NCBI RefSeq assembly: GCF_900176515.1
Contig: NZ_FWXV01000001.1
Location: forward strand, 806,001-870,000
Reading direction: 5' to 3'
Source: Kibdelosporangium aridum
Lineage (GTDB): Bacteria > Actinomycetota > Actinomycetes > Mycobacteriales > Pseudonocardiaceae
Length of the DNA stretch: 64,000 bases
The translations under genes were made by a program, and so were the position numbers. Each line of letters starts with the position of its first letter. The first letter of the stretch is position 1. Below the pieces are notes generated by a model that saw nothing but the letters and a program-made list of their open reading frames with translations, was not told the DNA's origin and searched no databases. Shown here in pieces: positions 18,469 to 27,224 of this stretch.

Positions 18469-18869
18469 AGTGGCTGTTATGGGCCCAACTCGTCGTGGTG
18501 TTGGCGGCCTTGACCATTGGTGCCATAGCGATCTACATGCAACCGGACGGTACGGTGGTGGCGTTGGGCATGAGTCTGACGCCATTCGTGCTGATCATTG
18601 GCCCGGTGATGGGCCTGATCGCGCTCAAGCGGCGCAAAGGCTACGTCCCTGCAGGGATCGTCCAGCTTGTGCCTGTGGTGTTCGTCGTGGCGGCGCTGTT
18701 CTCCGAGACTCCCGAAGACGTGGGCTGGTCCGGGTATGTGCCGCTGAACATGGCGGACCAGATAACGCGGACGTTGCAGTGGTTGACCTGGTCGACTTGG
18801 TTGGTCGCCGCAGCAACAGTGCTGGCAGTGGTGTCAGCACTGTTGCTGTTCAGGCGTAAGGAAAACTAG
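18465..18869 (+). CDS. small four-helix membrane protein
   Basis: The 134-residue protein has four hydrophobic segments (about 3-24, 32-51, 60-80, 105-128) with a short basic loop (ALKRRKGYVP). I do not recognise a family. Its ATG overlaps the VanZ-RDD stop by ATGA, which implies translational coupling and a shared role in the membrane. Its TAG stop lies in the CTAG shared with the convergent phosphatase gene. Confidence 0.6.
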   Translation: MKWLLWAQLVVVLAALTIGAIAIYMQPDGTVVALGMSLTPFVLIIGPVMGLIALKRRKGYVPAGIVQLVPVVFVVAALFSETPEDVGWSGYVPLNMADQITRTLQWLTWSTWLVAAATVLAVVSALLLFRRKEN

Positions 18870-20626
18870 GCCGGTTCGTCGGACCTGGCACCGACCGGGC
18901 CAGTCGCCGGGCTGACTTTCCGTGACCCGGCAAGGGTTTGCCAGCTGGTCGTGTGCGCTGTCGTGACGCTCTGAACCACGCGCGGGTCAGGCTGAGCGCT
19001 CGTTGGCACGGGCGTGTGGTGGAAGTCCGCCTGCACCCGATCCGGAGTCACGTCGATCAACGCGTAACCGTGGCCGATACCGTCGAGATACTTGATCCAC
19101 GGGTTGCGTCCGGCCAGTGTGCCAGTGATCTGCCGAGTCGCCGTGACCACAGCCTCGGCAGGTGTCCCGACTGGCAGCCGTGCCCTGGCCAGTTCGTAGA
19201 AACCGTCACTCGTCACCGAAGGGCAGACGAACTCGACACCGACGGGCGTGTAGTCCGCGCCCGCCTTCGACGGGATCTCCACCGCCCACGACGAATGGAT
19301 GTCACCGGTCAGCACGACCACGTTGTTCGACACGCCCGCGATGTGGTTGACCAGATCCGCTTGCTGCGCGCGGTAACCGTCCCACTGGTCGGAGTTGATC
19401 AACGTCATGGTCGGCGGCAGGTTCAGCAGCGGGCCGGGGATCATCAACGGGCTGAGCACCACCTGGTTGCCGATCAGGTGCCACGGCTTGCCGCGGGACG
19501 AGTTCTTCAGCCACGCCATCTGTTCCGGCTCGATCATCTGCCGCGCCGGATCGTTGAGCTGGGCGTCCACTTCGGGCGTACCGATCGGGATGAAACCACC
19601 GCCACGTGTGGTGTACGGCGGCACGTCCACCTGCGCGGTCCGGTTCTGCCGACTCTCCAGAACGGACAGGTCGCCGAGCGGCCCGAAGCTGAAGCCGCGG
19701 AAGAACCTGGTGCCCTGGTGCGGCACAACCCGCTGCTCAGGCAGCCGGAACGGCATCCACTCCAGATACGCCTGGTACGCCACCTTGCGCCTGGCGAGGA
19801 ACGAGCCCTCGGTGTCCGGCGAGTGGTTGTTGGCACCGTCTTTCCACGCGTTGTCGGCGACCTCGTGGTCGTCGAAGATCGTGATGAACGGGTGCTGCCG
19901 GTGGGCCAGCGCCAGATCAGGGTCGGCTTTGTGCAACGCGTGCCGCAGCCGGTACCCGGTCAGGTCGAGGGTCTCGGTCTCCGGCTTGTGGTCGCGGATG
20001 CCGATCAGCTCCGGCGGTCCGGAGCGGTCCGCGCCGTTGCCGTACTCGTAGAAGTAGTCGCCGAGGTGCAGGACGAAGTCGAGATCCGTGCGCTGCCCCA
20101 GAGCGCGGTACGCGGCGAAGTAACCGCCGGTGTAGTTGCTGCACGACACGAGCCCGAATCGCAAGGCGTGCAAGCGATCGCCGTCATCGGGTGCGGTCTG
20201 TGTGCGGCCGACCGGGCTCGTCTCACCCTCGGCGTGGAATCGGTAGTAGTAGCGCGTGTACGGCTGCAGGCCGGTGACATCGACCTTCACGGTGTGGTCG
20301 GAAGCCGCGGACGTCAGCACCCCGCCCCGCTTGACCACATGCCGGAACGCCTCGTCCCGTGCGACCTCCCAACGCACGAAGATCGGGCGGCCGAGCCCGC
20401 TGCCGGGCGTCGCGATTTGTCTGCCTTCACAAGGTGGTGTGGCTCTTGTCCAGATCACCACGGCGGTCCCCAGTGGATCGCCACTGGCCACGCCGTACCC
20501 GAATATCCCCCTGGCAGCGGGTGCGGCGGCGGCTTCGAAGTCGAACACCCGGATGGATCCGGCGATGGCGGCCGCACCAAGCGCGGCGCCTTTCAGAATC
20601 GACCTACGGCTGGGCGTTGCGTTCAT
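18866..20626 (-). CDS. phoD: PhoD-type alkaline phosphatase/phosphodiesterase, Tat-exported
   Basis: The 586-residue protein begins with a twin-arginine signal (SRRSILKGAALGAAAIAG). It continues with the PhoD N-terminal beta domain (FGYGVASGDPLGTAVVIWTRATP) and the metallophosphatase core: LVSCSNYTGGYFAAYRALG, LDFVLHLGDYFYEYG, FDDHEVADNAW, LTGDIHSSWAV. These provide the Fe/Ca ligands of PhoD enzymes, which cut phosphate mono- and diesters such as teichoic acids outside the cell. ATG 20626 is used, with AGGGTG about 8 nt upstream. No PHO box was found; expression is usually PhoP-controlled in the family. Confidence 0.93.
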   Translation of the reverse strand: MNATPSRRSILKGAALGAAAIAGSIRVFDFEAAAAPAARGIFGYGVASGDPLGTAVVIWTRATPPCEGRQIATPGSGLGRPIFVRWEVARDEAFRHVVKRGGVLTSAASDHTVKVDVTGLQPYTRYYYRFHAEGETSPVGRTQTAPDDGDRLHALRFGLVSCSNYTGGYFAAYRALGQRTDLDFVLHLGDYFYEYGNGADRSGPPELIGIRDHKPETETLDLTGYRLRHALHKADPDLALAHRQHPFITIFDDHEVADNAWKDGANNHSPDTEGSFLARRKVAYQAYLEWMPFRLPEQRVVPHQGTRFFRGFSFGPLGDLSVLESRQNRTAQVDVPPYTTRGGGFIPIGTPEVDAQLNDPARQMIEPEQMAWLKNSSRGKPWHLIGNQVVLSPLMIPGPLLNLPPTMTLINSDQWDGYRAQQADLVNHIAGVSNNVVVLTGDIHSSWAVEIPSKAGADYTPVGVEFVCPSVTSDGFYELARARLPVGTPAEAVVTATRQITGTLAGRNPWIKYLDGIGHGYALIDVTPDRVQADFHHTPVPTSAQPDPRVVQSVTTAHTTSWQTLAGSRKVSPATGPVGARSDEPA

Positions 20627-20657
20627 GCGCACACACCCTAGTGATCTGAGCTGAATC

Positions 20658-21911
20658 TCAGACGACGAACGTGAAAAGTGGGCTGTCCGGCGGGACTCGT
20701 TCGATCCGGTGGGGGACCGCGCTCATCCGCTTGAGCATCGCCTCGAGGTTCTCCGGCGCACCGAGCTCGATGCCGACCAGCGCGGGACCGGTCTCCCGGT
20801 TGTTGCGCTTGACGTATTCGAACAGCGTGATGTCGTCGTCCGGCCCGAGGATGTCGTCGAGGAACCGGCGCAGCGCGCCAGGCTCCTGCGGGAACTCGAC
20901 CAGGAAGTAGTGCTTGCGACCCTCGAACACCAACGCCCGCTCGACGATCTCGGCGTACCGGCTGACGTCGTTGTTGCCGCCGGACAGAATGCACACCACG
21001 GTCGAGCCCGGCTTGAGGCCGAGCGGCAGGCCAAGGGTCGTCGTCGCGAGCGCACCAGCGGGCTCGCTGATGATCCCGTCGGACTGGTACAGGTCGAGCA
21101 TCTCGACGCAGATCTGGCCTTCCGGCACGGCGACAAGCCGTGGCCGCTGGTCGTTGACCACGGCGAACGTGTGCTGCCCGACCTTGCGGACCGCGGCGCC
21201 GTCGACAAAGGGATCGAGGTGGTCCAGGTCGACCGGTTCGCCGTGCTCCAGCGCGGCGGCCATGCTGGTGGCGCCGAGCGGTTCGGCCCCGATCACGGTG
21301 ACCTCGGGGTGGGTCTCGCGCAGCCAGACCAACGTCCCGGCGAGCAGCCCGCCACCGCCGACCGGCACGATCACGGCGTCAGGCGCGTGGCCGAGCTGTT
21401 CGATGACTTCCTTGATGACCGTGCCCTGGCCGGCGATGGTGCGCGGGTCGTCGAAGGCCGGAACCAACGTCATCCCGGTCGCCTGCGCGTGCGTGTAGGC
21501 AGCGGCTGCCGCCTCGTCGTACGTCTCACCTTCGACAACGATGTGCACGAACTTGCCGCCGAGGCTCGCGACGCGCTCCCGCTTCTGCCGGGGCGTGGTC
21601 CGGGGGAGATACACCCGGGCGGAGATCCCCAGCGACGCGCACGCGAACGCCACGCCCTGGCCGTGGTTGCCCGCGCTGGCGCACACCACGCCGCGCTCGC
21701 GCTCCTCGGCCGACAGGTTGCTGAGCAGGTTGTACGCGCCACGGCCCTTGTAGGAGCGGACTTTGTGCAGATCCTCCCGTTTGAGCCAGACGTCCAAGTC
21801 GTACCGTTGCGACAACCGCTCGTTGCGCTGCAATGGGCTTGGTTGGATGACTCCGGCGAACCGGCGTGCCGCCGCGACGACATCCGCCGCGTCCGGGCGT
21901 TGTGCGGACAA
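20658..21911 (-). CDS. ilvA: threonine ammonia-lyase
   Basis: The 417-residue enzyme has the PLP Schiff-base Lys in REDLHKVRSYKGRGA, the substrate/cofactor loop SAGNHGQGVAF and the glycine loop PVGGGGLLAG. It ends with a single ACT-like regulatory segment (HYFLVEFPQEPGALRRFLDDIL). It converts threonine to 2-oxobutyrate and ammonia, the first step to isoleucine, and the ACT part should allow isoleucine feedback. It is the last gene of the minus-strand run from 27138, 43 bp after a GNAT gene, though a separate promoter is possible. A second, shorter dehydratase of this fold is at 53269. Confidence 0.92.
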   Translation of the reverse strand: MSAQRPDAADVVAAARRFAGVIQPSPLQRNERLSQRYDLDVWLKREDLHKVRSYKGRGAYNLLSNLSAEERERGVVCASAGNHGQGVAFACASLGISARVYLPRTTPRQKRERVASLGGKFVHIVVEGETYDEAAAAAYTHAQATGMTLVPAFDDPRTIAGQGTVIKEVIEQLGHAPDAVIVPVGGGGLLAGTLVWLRETHPEVTVIGAEPLGATSMAAALEHGEPVDLDHLDPFVDGAAVRKVGQHTFAVVNDQRPRLVAVPEGQICVEMLDLYQSDGIISEPAGALATTTLGLPLGLKPGSTVVCILSGGNNDVSRYAEIVERALVFEGRKHYFLVEFPQEPGALRRFLDDILGPDDDITLFEYVKRNNRETGPALVGIELGAPENLEAMLKRMSAVPHRIERVPPDSPLFTFVV

Positions 21912-21954
21912 ACCGCCGCTCCTGTCCTGCTCTATTCGGGCTAGACCCGGCAGT

Positions 21955-22479
21955 CTACGTCGCGCCGGAGCTCAGCACATAAGCCACCCGTCGATCACCA
22001 TATTGGTTCCTGAACTGGGCGGATGGCCGCCAACCGGCCGATTTGTACAGTCGGCAGGCCAGGGCGTCCGGATGGGTGACCAGCCAGGCGTCGCGGGCAC
22101 ACACAAAGTGGTCAAGCAGTGCACGGCCAACCCCGCGACCCCGCGACACAGGGTTGACCATGAGCTCTACCACCGCCACCGCGGGCGCGACCAAGCGTTC
22201 GGTCGGCACCACCCGGGCGACGGCGCGGTGGAGCGTGTCATCCGGCAGCTCGGGCGGCATCGGCCAGCCGTACACCACGCCCAGCAGGCCCGCGTCGCCG
22301 ACCGCGACGGATCCGGACAAACCCGGCCGTTCCAGGTGCTTGGCCAGGACGTTGACGTAGTCGTCGAGCATCTCCTGCGGCTCGTTCCACGGCGGATCCG
22401 CGAAGCACTGGCGATACAGCTCGTGCAATGGCTCGCGTAAGTCGCCGAGCTGGGTCGCGTCCACGCTGTCGATCCGCAT
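21955..22479 (-). CDS. GNAT family N-acetyltransferase
   Basis: The 174-residue protein contains the acetyl-CoA pyrophosphate loop in the form VVELMVNPVSRGRGVGRALLDHF (RGRGVGRAL) and a short C-terminal segment ACRLYKSAGWRP typical of the fold. The acceptor substrate is unknown. It lies 20 bp after another GNAT gene and 43 bp before ilvA on the same strand. Confidence 0.8.
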   Translation of the reverse strand: MRIDSVDATQLGDLREPLHELYRQCFADPPWNEPQEMLDDYVNVLAKHLERPGLSGSVAVGDAGLLGVVYGWPMPPELPDDTLHRAVARVVPTERLVAPAVAVVELMVNPVSRGRGVGRALLDHFVCARDAWLVTHPDALACRLYKSAGWRPSAQFRNQYGDRRVAYVLSSGAT

Positions 22480-22499
22480 GACCCGATCTTAATGCAAGA

Positions 22500-23102
22500 C
22501 TATTGCAATAAGAGGCCGCTTGTCCGCAGAGTGCTCTCCACCAGGGGATCGGCGTCCGTCAGGCCATAGCGGTACCGGTACACCGCCAGCATCGTGTCGC
22601 GCAGGTCGTCGCCGGTGATCGGAGCCGTCTGGGCCTGCGTCAGGTCCGCGGCCATCAGCAGCATCGGGTGCGGCTCGTCCTCATTGGGCTGGTGATACCC
22701 GTTGATAGGCAACAAGACCGCGCCGAGTCGGGTGTAGAAGGCGATCCGGCGGCTGCGGACGGTCTCCTCAGCCTCCTCGATTCCTTCCTCGGCGGGGTCT
22801 TCGACGTCGTAGACGATCCGCGTGAACCCGGCGTCGGCCATCTCACGGCGTACTTCGGACCACAGGATCGCGCCGAGGCCGCGGCCACGATCCCCGACGA
22901 CGAAATACCGCAGGAACACCCAGTCCGTCGGGCCGAGTTCGCGCAGCACAGCGAGGCCGCGTGGAGAGCCGTCGGTCAGCACCAGTGCGCGATCGGTGAG
23001 CAGGTCTTCGAAGGGTGTACGCAGCCGCGCGCTGAAGCCGTCCTCGTAGATCTTGCGGACCTGCGCCAGGTCGGGCAATGACGTGGCGGGGACGAGCTTC
23101 AC
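22500..23102 (-). CDS. GNAT-fold acetyltransferase
   Basis: The 200-residue protein has a GNAT core: LRYFVVGDRGRGLGAILWSEV is the acetyl-CoA loop, and RIAFYTRLGAVLLPINGYHQP the following strand-helix. The true start is GTG 23102, whose codon overlaps the amidohydrolase TGA as GTGA; the longer open frame upstream is a shadow of that gene. The tight coupling suggests the acetyltransferase acts in the same pathway as the amidohydrolase. Substrate unknown. Confidence 0.82.
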   Translation of the reverse strand: MKLVPATSLPDLAQVRKIYEDGFSARLRTPFEDLLTDRALVLTDGSPRGLAVLRELGPTDWVFLRYFVVGDRGRGLGAILWSEVRREMADAGFTRIVYDVEDPAEEGIEEAEETVRSRRIAFYTRLGAVLLPINGYHQPNEDEPHPMLLMAADLTQAQTAPITGDDLRDTMLAVYRYRYGLTDADPLVESTLRTSGLLLQ

Positions 23103-24652
23103 CGGAACACCCCGCCGACCATGGTCCGCAGTACCTCGATGTCCTTGATGCGGCCGGGTTCCACGGTGGCCGGACTGTCCGACAACACCACGAGATCCGC
23201 CAGCTTGCCCACAGTGATCGTGCCCTTCCGGTATTCCTGTTTGGACGCGTACGCCGAGCCGTACGTGAAGGCACGCAACGCCTCCAGGCCGGTGATCGCC
23301 TCCGGCGGGTTGAACGGCACCCCCGACGCGGTCTGTTGGTTGACCATGTCGTGCATGCCCAGCAGGGGAGCGCCGGTGACCACCGGCCGGTCCGAGCTGC
23401 CCGGCACGACGATCCCGGCGTCCAGCAAGGACCTTTGCCGGTACGCCCATCGCGTGCGTTCCGGGCCGAGCGCACGCAGCATTCCGTCGCCGATCTCGTT
23501 GGCGAACCTGCCTTGTGGCACAGGAATGACTCCAAGATCGCGCGCCCGCGACACCTGATCCGGCCGGGCGACACCGAAGTGCTCGATCCGATGCCGCCTG
23601 GACGGGTCACCGGCGGACTCGTAGGCGTCGAGGACGAGGTCGATGGCCGCGTCCCCGATCGCATGCGTTGCCACGCGCCAGCCCGCCTTGTGCGCCGCCA
23701 GGATCGTGGACGTCAGCGCGTCCGGATCGCCTTGCAGGTAGCCGCGTTCGCCGGGCGTGTCGGAGAAGTCGTGGCACATCGCGGCGGTGTGGCCGATCAG
23801 CGAGCCGTCCGAGAAGACCTTGACCGGGCCGATGCTCAGCCAGTCGTCGCCGAAGCCGGTGCGGATCCCCAAGTCGAGGCCGAGCCCGAGCTCGGTTATC
23901 GGGTGCAGCACGTCCGCGGCCACCATCAGCTCCACCCGGACGTGGAGTCTGCCCTGCTCACGAGCGCGGTGATACGCCTCGAGCTCGACCGGGGTCTTGC
24001 CGATCCAGCCGCCGCCGATCCCGGCCTCCACGCAGCTGGTGATGCCTTCGCGCAGGTACCGCTGCCCGGCACGGTCGATCGCGTCGACCAAGGTGTCCAC
24101 CGGATACGGCAGGATCAACGGATTCACCAGCTGCTGGGCCTGTTCCTGGAGCAAGCCGGTGGGCCTGCCGTCCGCGTCTGCGACGACCAGGCCACCGTCC
24201 ACGTCGACGGCGTGCTCCGAGATCCCGAGTTCTCGCAGGACAGGGGAGTTGACCACGCACATGTGCCCGGACGTGTGCTTCACCAGCACCTTGCGGCCCT
24301 GTGCGGCACGGTCGAGGCCGTCGCGGGTCGGGTGCCCGCCGCATTTGTTCTGGTCGTAGCCGGACGCGATGATCCACTCACCCTCGGGCGCGGCGGCGAT
24401 CGCGGCGTACAACGCGTCGAGGCTGGTCACCCGGACGTCCACTTCGGACAGTGTGAGTCCGTACCAGCTCATGTGGTTGTGGGCGTCGTGGAAGCCTGGG
24501 GTGACCGTGGCACCGTCAAGATCGATCACTTGGTGCGCCGGGACTTCCTCAAGGGCGGCGATCCGGTCGCCGAGGATGGCCACCGCCCGCGTGTCCGGGC
24601 CGTCCAGCGTGATCACGTTGGCGTTCTTGAGCAGGAGATCGGCCTTGATCAT
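23099..24652 (-). CDS. YtcJ-like metal-dependent amidohydrolase
   Basis: The 517-residue protein matches the YtcJ branch of the amidohydrolase superfamily. It has the N-terminal beta sandwich (ADLLLKNANVITLDG), the metal-binding HDAHNHMSWYG, then KHTSGHMCVVNS, WRVATHAIGDAAIDL, HRIEH, and a late PGSSDRPVV. It should hydrolyse an amide or ester with one or two metals in the cytoplasm. It is coupled to the thioesterase upstream (ATGA) and the GNAT downstream (GTGA), next to acyl-CoA genes. That context suggests release of an acyl or amide group from an unknown substrate. Confidence 0.88.
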   Translation of the reverse strand: MIKADLLLKNANVITLDGPDTRAVAILGDRIAALEEVPAHQVIDLDGATVTPGFHDAHNHMSWYGLTLSEVDVRVTSLDALYAAIAAAPEGEWIIASGYDQNKCGGHPTRDGLDRAAQGRKVLVKHTSGHMCVVNSPVLRELGISEHAVDVDGGLVVADADGRPTGLLQEQAQQLVNPLILPYPVDTLVDAIDRAGQRYLREGITSCVEAGIGGGWIGKTPVELEAYHRAREQGRLHVRVELMVAADVLHPITELGLGLDLGIRTGFGDDWLSIGPVKVFSDGSLIGHTAAMCHDFSDTPGERGYLQGDPDALTSTILAAHKAGWRVATHAIGDAAIDLVLDAYESAGDPSRRHRIEHFGVARPDQVSRARDLGVIPVPQGRFANEIGDGMLRALGPERTRWAYRQRSLLDAGIVVPGSSDRPVVTGAPLLGMHDMVNQQTASGVPFNPPEAITGLEALRAFTYGSAYASKQEYRKGTITVGKLADLVVLSDSPATVEPGRIKDIEVLRTMVGGVFR

Positions 24653-25041
24653 TGCTGCATCCCCGCGAACATATCCCGGTACCAGTCACTCCAGGGGCTG
24701 GGCTTGCCGTCGGCGTCGACCTTGACGATCACGCGGTACCCGCGCGCGTAGTGTCCACACTGGAATCCGTATACCGCGCTGGTCGTGCCGATCTTGTCGG
24801 CGGTCAGCTCGATCGGCAGGATCCCCGGCGAGGTGAAGGCGGTAAGGAACTCGATGTGCAGTTCCCTGACCACGTAACGCAAATCCTCGTCGCGGTCGGC
24901 TAACTCGGACCAGCCCTTGCCGAGCTGTTCGAACAACGCCGACTGGGCGCGTTCGACGTGCACGGCGAACCGCGAGTTGTGCAGCGTCCCGTTGAGGTCC
25001 AGTTCGTCGAAGAACACCGGGCTGTCCCACTTGAAGCTCAC
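24649..25041 (-). CDS. hotdog-fold acyl-CoA thioesterase
   Basis: The 130-residue protein looks like a 4HBT-type thioesterase: the N-terminal strand and helix FKWDSPVFFDELDLNGTLHNSRFAVHVERA carry the D-x-N-G-x-L-H-N pattern near the active site. Strands LPIELTADKIGTTSAVYGFQC and GYRVIVKVDADGKPSPW follow. It would hydrolyse an acyl-CoA. It starts at a GTG overlapping the acyl-CoA ligase stop (GTGA) and its own stop overlaps the amidohydrolase ATG, so the three proteins are made together. Confidence 0.8.
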   Translation of the reverse strand: MSFKWDSPVFFDELDLNGTLHNSRFAVHVERAQSALFEQLGKGWSELADRDEDLRYVVRELHIEFLTAFTSPGILPIELTADKIGTTSAVYGFQCGHYARGYRVIVKVDADGKPSPWSDWYRDMFAGMQQ

Positions 25042-26426
25042 CGCAACTGCTCCTTCGCCACGCGTTCGGACGCCGTGCGCGGCAGGTCCACGCGGAATTC
25101 CCAGAACCGCGGGACTTTGAACGAGGCCAGCCGGTCGGAGCAGAACTCGGCGAGTTCCGTCTCGGTGACGTCGCCGACGACGAACGCCTTGACCTCCTCG
25201 CCACGGATCTCGTCCGGCACGCCGATCACCGCGGCCAGCCGCACTTCGGGGTGGCTCATCAAGACCTCTTCGACCTCGTGTGCGGCGATGTTCTCGCCGC
25301 TGCGCCGGATCATGTCCTTGATCCGGCCGAGGTGGTACACCCGTCCGTCCTCGTCGATGCGCGCGAGGTCGCCGGTGCGCAACCAGCCGTCGTCGAACAC
25401 GTCCGGCTTGCCGAGGTAGCCGTCCATCATTCCGGGACCTCGCAACAGCAGTTCACCGTTGACGATCTTGGCCTCCCGGTGTGGCGCGGGTCTGCCCAGG
25501 CAGCCGGTCGCGACGAAGGCGTCGTGGTCCTCGTCCGTGATCCGGATGTCCGCACCGGTCTCAGTCATCCCGAACGCCTCGTACCAGCCGACGCCCCACC
25601 GGTCCTCCAGTGCCTTGTGCAGTGCCGGCGGGATGGCCGAGGACTGCACGACCCGCACCCGGTGATCGCGGTCCGCCGGATCCGGCGCCATCTTCAGCAA
25701 CAGGGCCGGCATGGCGCCGAGGCAGTAGAAGTACGTCACGTGGTGTTCGCGGACCTTGGCCCAGAACGTCGACGGGTGGAACCCGTCCAGTACGACCAGT
25801 TCGGCTCCGGCCAGCAACGCGGCGACCATGTTCCACTGTGGATCTATGTAGTGGAACGGTTGCGCCGTCAGCATGACGTCGTTCTCGGTCAGATAGGGGA
25901 AGTGCGACACGAGGCTCTGGCAGAGGTGCAGCCAGTAGTCATGGGACAGCACGCACCCCTTGGGGTTCCCGGTGGTGCCGGACGTGTACTGGATGTTCAC
26001 GACTCGGCTCGTCGGCCCTTGGGCGAAACTTGGCCGGGGTGTCAAGGTTTCGACGTAGTGCACCGCCGGTGGGTCGACGGTTTCCAGCAGCGTCCGGAAT
26101 TCCCCGGTCGTCACCACAGCGACGGCTGCCGACGACCGCAGCAGGTGGGACGTGTCCACAGACCGGTACTTGACGTTGACCGGGACCATCGCCGCGCCGA
26201 GTTTGATCAGCGCGAGCCAGATCAGCGGGAACTCCGGCTGGTTGCGCAGCAACACCGCGACCCGGTCGCCCTGGCGAATTCCCTTGTCCCGCAGCGCTTG
26301 GGCGTATCCCGATGACAGCTCGTGCACCTCGGCGAAGGTGAACCGGCGGCCCGGATCGAACGTCCACGCGATCTTCGCCGGCCACTTCCGCGCCGCCCTG
26401 GCGACGACCTCGACCAGGTCAGCCAT
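25038..26426 (-). CDS. AMP-dependent acyl-CoA synthetase/ligase
   Basis: The 462-residue ANL enzyme has the P-loop-like motif YTSGTTGNPKGCVLSH, the A5 motif (YEAFGMTETGADI), the A7/A8 region with the hinge (LRTGDLARIDEDGRVYHLGRIKDMIRRSGENI) and a late EVEEVLMSHP. It activates a carboxylic acid with ATP and joins it to CoA. The catalytic Lys expected in the last 20 residues could be in ASERVAKEQLR. Its ATG overlaps the enoyl-CoA hydratase stop by 8 bp. The acid substrate is unknown. Confidence 0.9.
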   Translation of the reverse strand: MADLVEVVARAARKWPAKIAWTFDPGRRFTFAEVHELSSGYAQALRDKGIRQGDRVAVLLRNQPEFPLIWLALIKLGAAMVPVNVKYRSVDTSHLLRSSAAVAVVTTGEFRTLLETVDPPAVHYVETLTPRPSFAQGPTSRVVNIQYTSGTTGNPKGCVLSHDYWLHLCQSLVSHFPYLTENDVMLTAQPFHYIDPQWNMVAALLAGAELVVLDGFHPSTFWAKVREHHVTYFYCLGAMPALLLKMAPDPADRDHRVRVVQSSAIPPALHKALEDRWGVGWYEAFGMTETGADIRITDEDHDAFVATGCLGRPAPHREAKIVNGELLLRGPGMMDGYLGKPDVFDDGWLRTGDLARIDEDGRVYHLGRIKDMIRRSGENIAAHEVEEVLMSHPEVRLAAVIGVPDEIRGEEVKAFVVGDVTETELAEFCSDRLASFKVPRFWEFRVDLPRTASERVAKEQLR

Positions 26427-27138
26427 GGCGGTACTCGCCGGACACGCTGGTCAGGATGGCGTGGTCGACCTCGGTGGCCAGTGCCTCGTCGAGCGTCGCG
26501 TCCAGCCCTCGGTCGAGAGCTTGCTTGGCCAAACTGGTGGCCACGGGCGGGCGTGCCGCGATCCGGGCGGCCAGTTCGAGCGCGACCTTCTCGTGCTCGC
26601 CCGCGGGCACCACCCGGTTGATCAGGCCCAGCGCCGCTGCCTTCGCAGCGGTGATCCGCTCACCCAGGACCAGGAGTTCCTTGGCGCGAGCGGGTCCGAC
26701 GATCTTGGGCAGGAGTGCGGAGATGCCGCCGGTGACGCTCAGCCCGACCTCGACCTCGGGAAAGCCGAACTGAGCGTGCTCGTCGGCAACGATCAGGTCG
26801 CAGCCCAGCGCGAACTCGCAGCCCGCGCCGAGCGCGTAGCCGTGCACCGCGGCGATCACGATTCCGGGGAACGCCCTGATCCGCCGAGTGACGTCCTGGA
26901 TCTGCTCGAGACGCTGCCGCGTTTCCAGACTGGTCTCTTCCGGCGTGGGTTCCTTGAGGTCATGGCCCGAACAGAACGCCCGGCCACGTCCGGCCAGCAC
27001 GATCACCCTGGCGTCCGCGGCCTGGTCGAAGGCGTGGAGCAAGCCTTCGGTCAACGCGGGCACGACCGCGTTCAGCCGCTCGGGCCGGTTGAGATGGATA
27101 CGGGCGACGCCGTCCCGGCATTCGTAGTCGACGACCAC
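26419..27138 (-). CDS. enoyl-CoA hydratase/isomerase (crotonase fold)
   Basis: The 239-residue protein shows crotonase motifs: the oxyanion-hole segment GRGRAFCSGHDLKE and the second one AVHGYALGAGCEFALGCDLI, with the catalytic-type Glu region FPEVEVGLSVTGG. It hydrates or isomerises an enoyl-CoA. GTG 27138 is preceded by GGGAGG about 7 nt upstream. It is the first gene of the seven-gene minus-strand run and faces the TetR gene across a 16-bp palindrome, so it is probably repressed by that regulator. Confidence 0.9.
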   Translation of the reverse strand: MVVDYECRDGVARIHLNRPERLNAVVPALTEGLLHAFDQAADARVIVLAGRGRAFCSGHDLKEPTPEETSLETRQRLEQIQDVTRRIRAFPGIVIAAVHGYALGAGCEFALGCDLIVADEHAQFGFPEVEVGLSVTGGISALLPKIVGPARAKELLVLGERITAAKAAALGLINRVVPAGEHEKVALELAARIAARPPVATSLAKQALDRGLDATLDEALATEVDHAILTSVSGEYRHG

Positions 27139-27162
27139 CGCGTTTCCTCCCGTAGCTTTCGT

Positions 27163-27178
27163 TCGATCGATCGATCGA
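27163..27178. promoter_or_regulatory. palindromic operator for the divergent TetR/acyl-CoA genes
   Basis: Four tandem TCGA units make a perfect 16-bp palindrome in the 86-bp gap between the enoyl-CoA hydratase and tetR starts. A TetR dimer binding here would block both promoters, and an acyl-CoA made by the operon is a likely inducer. The assignment rests on position and symmetry only. Confidence 0.6.
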
Positions 27179-27224
27179 TAGAATGCGACGACGGGTGCGG
27201 CCCGGTCAAGAGAGCGGGGTAGTG

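Noticed and set aside
23103..23450. N-terminal extension of the GNAT gene at 22500
   Set aside because: The upstream frame is antiphase within the amidohydrolase; the GTGA overlap at 23099-23102 gives a proper start.
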